From assembly GCF_004006535.1 (NCBI RefSeq), contig NZ_RLIH01000012.1, positions 1 through 64,000 on the forward strand: DNA of 64,000 nt. The letters run 5' to 3'. The notes beneath the pieces are model-generated. The model was given only the letters and a program-made list of their open reading frames with translations, did not search any database and was not told the DNA's origin. Of this stretch, positions 61,527-64,000 are shown piece by piece. Source of the stretch: Anaerosphaera multitolerans (GTDB lineage: Bacteria > Bacillota > Clostridia > Tissierellales > Peptoniphilaceae). The position numbers and the translations under genes are program-made. Position 1 is the first letter of the stretch. Every line of letters begins with the position of its first letter.

Positions 61527-62038
61527 TTGAAAATAAAGAAAGAAGAGCTGGAATAATTGAAATTTTAAAAAACAGTCCAAAGGCAATTTCAGGTGGGGAA
61601 CTTGGGAAAAATTTTGGCGTTTCAAGACAGGTTATAGTTCAAGATATAGCTCTTTTAAAAGCTAAAGGACATTTAATAGTATCAACAAATCGCGGGTACA
61701 AACTGTTAATTGAAGAAGGGCATAGCAGGACATTTAAAGTACTTCACTCCGACAACGACATTGCAAGGGAATTATATGCAATTGTGGATTTGGGGGCTGA
61801 AGTTAAAGATGTATTTATTCGCCATAGGGCGTATGGGCTTATAAAGGCGGACTTAAATATTAAATCCAGAAGAGACGTTGATAAATTAATAGCTGAGATT
61901 AAATCGGGAGTGAGCAGTCCTTTGAAAAATCTTACAAAGAGCTACCATTACCACACGATTTCAGCCAATAGTGAGGAAGTCCTTGATGAAGTTGAAGATA
62001 TTTTAAGAGATTTGGGATTTTTAGTGGAAAAACACTAG
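61523..62038 (+). CDS. niaR: NiaR niacin-responsive repressor (HTH plus 3H domain)
   Basis: A 171-residue regulator. The N-terminal winged helix (about 1-62) contains ISGGELGKNFGVSRQVIVQDIALLKAKG; the C-terminal 3H domain has the metal-binding histidines in LHSDND, IRHRAYG and YHYHTIS. With niacin bound it represses NAD synthesis genes, so it closes a self-regulated nad operon. Confidence 0.94.
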   Translation: MIENKERRAGIIEILKNSPKAISGGELGKNFGVSRQVIVQDIALLKAKGHLIVSTNRGYKLLIEEGHSRTFKVLHSDNDIARELYAIVDLGAEVKDVFIRHRAYGLIKADLNIKSRRDVDKLIAEIKSGVSSPLKNLTKSYHYHTISANSEEVLDEVEDILRDLGFLVEKH

Positions 62039-62230
62039 CTAATAGGAATACTTCAATATAGCTTTAATCTTTGTTACTGATGATGTTTTAATATTTCAGA
62101 AATAAAATGTGACTTTCATAAGCTGGGAAATTATGTATTAAGAAATTTTAAAATATATAGCAATAGGCTTATTGGAAATTTATACAAAGATTATCCTGGT
62201 TAATTTTCTTTAGGATATATTTCAGAGTAG

Positions 62231-62650
62231 TATGACGAATATTTTCTATTTCAATCTATTGATAAATATGGAATCTTTCCAAGTTTCCAAATTCGAAATA
62301 AGAAATTTAATATTTGGAACTTAATTGAAAAAAACACTTTAAATTCTTTAAAGAGCTGCTGATGGATAGCTATGAAAACAAGCAAAATATTTCAATTGCC
62401 GGTGAAGATAATGAAGGAGTAATATGAGGAAAAATTATTTCTGTGGGAGAATATAAAAGTTTGGTTTTAGAAAATAATTATGGCTATGGTAAAGCTTTAG
62501 ATAATTTAGATAATGTTTTTTGTTTAAAGAAAATATTATAGGTATGACTTTATAAGTATTGAAAACTTTTTACTAATTCAATATGAATTATCCGGGAAAT
62601 ACTATTTAGAAATTAAAAGTCAAAATATAAAAATAAATGGTAGTAATTAA
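62231..62650 (+). pseudogene. Decayed gene of unknown function
   Basis: Three protein-like stretches lie in a row: frame 2 from 62231 to TGA 62360 (YDEYFLFQSIDKYGIFPSF...), frame 1 from 62362 to TAG 62539 with an internal TGA at 62425 (GEDNEGVI-stop-GKIISVGEY), and frame 2 again from 62543 to TAA 62648 (YDFISIENFLLIQYELSGKY). Codon use is gene-like, but stops and frameshifts break it. I do not recognise the ancestor. The upstream part of the 920-base gap (62039-62230) may hold more of it. Confidence 0.55.
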
Positions 62651-62654
62651 ATTT

Positions 62655-62687
62655 TAAAAGTGGAGTTTAAAACTTCACTTTTTTATT
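62655..62687 (+). terminator. Terminator after the decayed gene
   Basis: AAAAGTGGAGTTT pairs with AAACTTCACTTTT with one mismatch, followed by T. It supports the view that a real gene once ended at 62650. Confidence 0.75.
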
Positions 62688-62834
62688 GTAAAAAATTAAA
62701 ATTATTTTTTGTTCATGTTTATGGGATCACATAATAATAAGTTTATCTTTTTTAAAAACATAACTTTATTGATTTATTCAACTAAAAATTCAAAAGTCAT
62801 AGTTAAAAGGTATGATTAATAAATTAAAATCAGT

Positions 62835-62863
62835 TTGAAAAATTTTTAGGGGGTAACTATACT
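62835..62863 (+). promoter_or_regulatory. Promoter of the MFS transporter
   Basis: TTGAAA (62835-62840), 17-base spacer, TATACT (62858-62863), about 98 bases before the start codon. Bases 62690-62830 show nothing else. Confidence 0.6.
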
Positions 62864-62960
62864 ATAATTATAGAGATTGATTTTCTTATTTTTATTCAGG
62901 TAATTAATCAAGATCTATTATTGGTTCATTACAGTTAGAGAGTTTTAAGAAGGAGGATTT

Positions 62961-64000
62961 ATGGAAAAAACTGTTGGAAGAACGGATAATCGTTGGTTAA
63001 TTTTAATATCCTGTATTATAATTAATCTGTGTTTAGGAGCGGGTTATGCTTGGAGTGTTTTTCAAGGACCCCTTATGAGTGAATTTGGATGGACGACAGC
63101 TCAGGCATCTTTAGCCTTTAGTATTTCCTTTGCAATGGTTCCGGTGGCAATGATTATTTTTGGACCTAGGCAAGATAAGGAAGGACCTAGAAAGATAACC
63201 TTTGTAGGAGGACTGTTGTTTGGGATTGGAATGATATTAACCGGTTTTGTAAAAAATTTGCCTATGCTCTATATAACATATGGAATTATTTTAGGATTTG
63301 GAATTGGCATGGCTTACGGTTGTACTACGGCTACGACTGTAAAGTGGTTTCCCGATAAAAAGGGTTTGGCAGGAGGGCTTACAGCTGCCGGATTCGGCTC
63401 AGGAGCAGTGGTGTTGGCTCCTTTGGCAGTGAGTTTAATTGATAATTACGGAGTTTTAAATGCTTTTAAATTTTTAGGTGTGGGCTTACTTTTAATAATA
63501 TGTGCAGCCTCTTTGGTTTTAAAATCGCCTGCTACTCTAGCTGATTCAACCAGTGTTGGCGGTAAAAACTTTAAACCTTTTGAAATGATGAAGACATCTT
63601 CATTTTGGCTTTTATGGGTAGTCTATGTATTTGGTTGTTTAGCGGGACTTATGATTATTGGACATGCTGCCTCAATAGCAAGTGAGTATATCAATTTAAG
63701 TAAGGAAATAGCAACCTTAGTAGTGAGTTTAGTAGCCTTAGCTAATACAGGCGGTAGAGTGTTTTGGGGAATGGTTTCAGATAAGATAGGAAGATATTCT
63801 ACTGTAATGGTTATGTTTATGGCTTCAGGCTTAGGCTTACTGTTGTTGTTTCTTCAAATGCAATGGGCACTTTCAATTTTAGGAATCCTGTTGATAGCAT
63901 TGTCCTTTGGAGGATTTTTAGGAACGTTTCCTGGCATAACCGCTGAAAACTGGGGTTCGAAGTACAGCGGCTCCAACTATGGATATATGTTTACAGCTTA
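62961..64000 (+). CDS. OFA-family MFS transporter (partial, cut by window end)
   Basis: An open frame from ATG 62961 (AAGGAGGATTT upstream) to the last base of the window, about 346 residues so far. It has the oxalate/formate antiporter-family pattern: GAGYAWSVFQGPLMSEFGW in the first helix region, FGIGMAYGCTTATTVKWFPDKKGLAGGL, and NTGGRVFWGMVSDKIGR in the second half. About ten membrane helices are visible. The C-terminus is missing. It is probably a carboxylate exchanger or uptake protein; substrate unknown. Confidence 0.88.
   Translation, partial: MEKTVGRTDNRWLILISCIIINLCLGAGYAWSVFQGPLMSEFGWTTAQASLAFSISFAMVPVAMIIFGPRQDKEGPRKITFVGGLLFGIGMILTGFVKNLPMLYITYGIILGFGIGMAYGCTTATTVKWFPDKKGLAGGLTAAGFGSGAVVLAPLAVSLIDNYGVLNAFKFLGVGLLLIICAASLVLKSPATLADSTSVGGKNFKPFEMMKTSSFWLLWVVYVFGCLAGLMIIGHAASIASEYINLSKEIATLVVSLVALANTGGRVFWGMVSDKIGRYSTVMVMFMASGLGLLLLFLQMQWALSILGILLIALSFGGFLGTFPGITAENWGSKYSGSNYGYMFTA

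Overview
The window is AT-rich DNA (roughly one third G+C by eye) with strong AGGAGG ribosome binding sites, T-box and yybP-ykoY leaders, and the ctsR-mcsA-mcsB-clpC-radA heat-shock operon. This points to an anaerobic low-GC Gram-positive, most likely a clostridial or Tissierellia-type amino-acid fermenter (order-level placement is inference). No rRNA, tRNA or CRISPR array was seen.

Layout. 1-6.9 kb: a sigma-54 activator followed by a sigma-54-promoted operon with a 4-hydroxybutyryl-CoA-dehydratase-like enzyme, a NifU-type protein, a CoA transferase, a permease and a small CGGC protein. 6.9-13.1 kb: a CaiB/BaiF CoA transferase divergent from a GltS symporter with repeats in its leader, an SOS-box-controlled radical SAM pair, rubrerythrin and a pirin. 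13.2-17.3 kb: a tro-type metal uptake operon (troABCD plus a DtxR-family regulator) behind a DtxR-like operator. 17.3-22.9 kb, minus strand: histidine biosynthesis (fused hisZ-hisG, then C, B, A, F, IE) behind a leader-peptide attenuator. 23-32.9 kb: HAD phosphatase, MgtC, T-box serS, M13 peptidase lipoprotein, aldehyde dehydrogenase, and a P-type cation ATPase under a Mn-type riboswitch. 32.9-35.3 kb: an IS3-family element interrupted by a decayed IS30-family element. 35.5-41.1 kb: a second sigma-54 regulon (activator; divergent creatininase-like, nitrilase-like, GltS-like and RraA-like genes). 41.3-50.8 kb: stress operon, CarD, PIN-TRAM membrane protein, prfB with programmed frameshift. 50.9-58.4 kb: pyrimidine/orotate genes. 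58.5-62.0 kb: nadA-nadB-nadC-niaR. 62.0-64.0 kb: a decayed gene and an MFS transporter cut by the window edge.

How the parts work together. Metal control has two arms: uptake (tro operon with its own repressor) and probable Mn/Ca export (riboswitch plus P-type ATPase). Two sigma-54 circuits carry the classical set of activator, palindromic upstream sites and -24/-12 promoter; each includes enzymes whose active-site or ligand residues depart from the family norm, so they are the best candidates for undescribed catabolic systems. The pyrimidine block has pyrF, pyrE, pyrC, pyrK and pyrD plus a carbamoyl-amino-acid hydrolase and a sodium symporter but no pyrB or carAB, which fits orotate uptake, salvage and breakdown.

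The most striking single items are the his attenuator, in which six short segments can pair in two mutually exclusive ways around two terminators, and an McsB protein that has lost most of the phosphagen-kinase catalytic residues.
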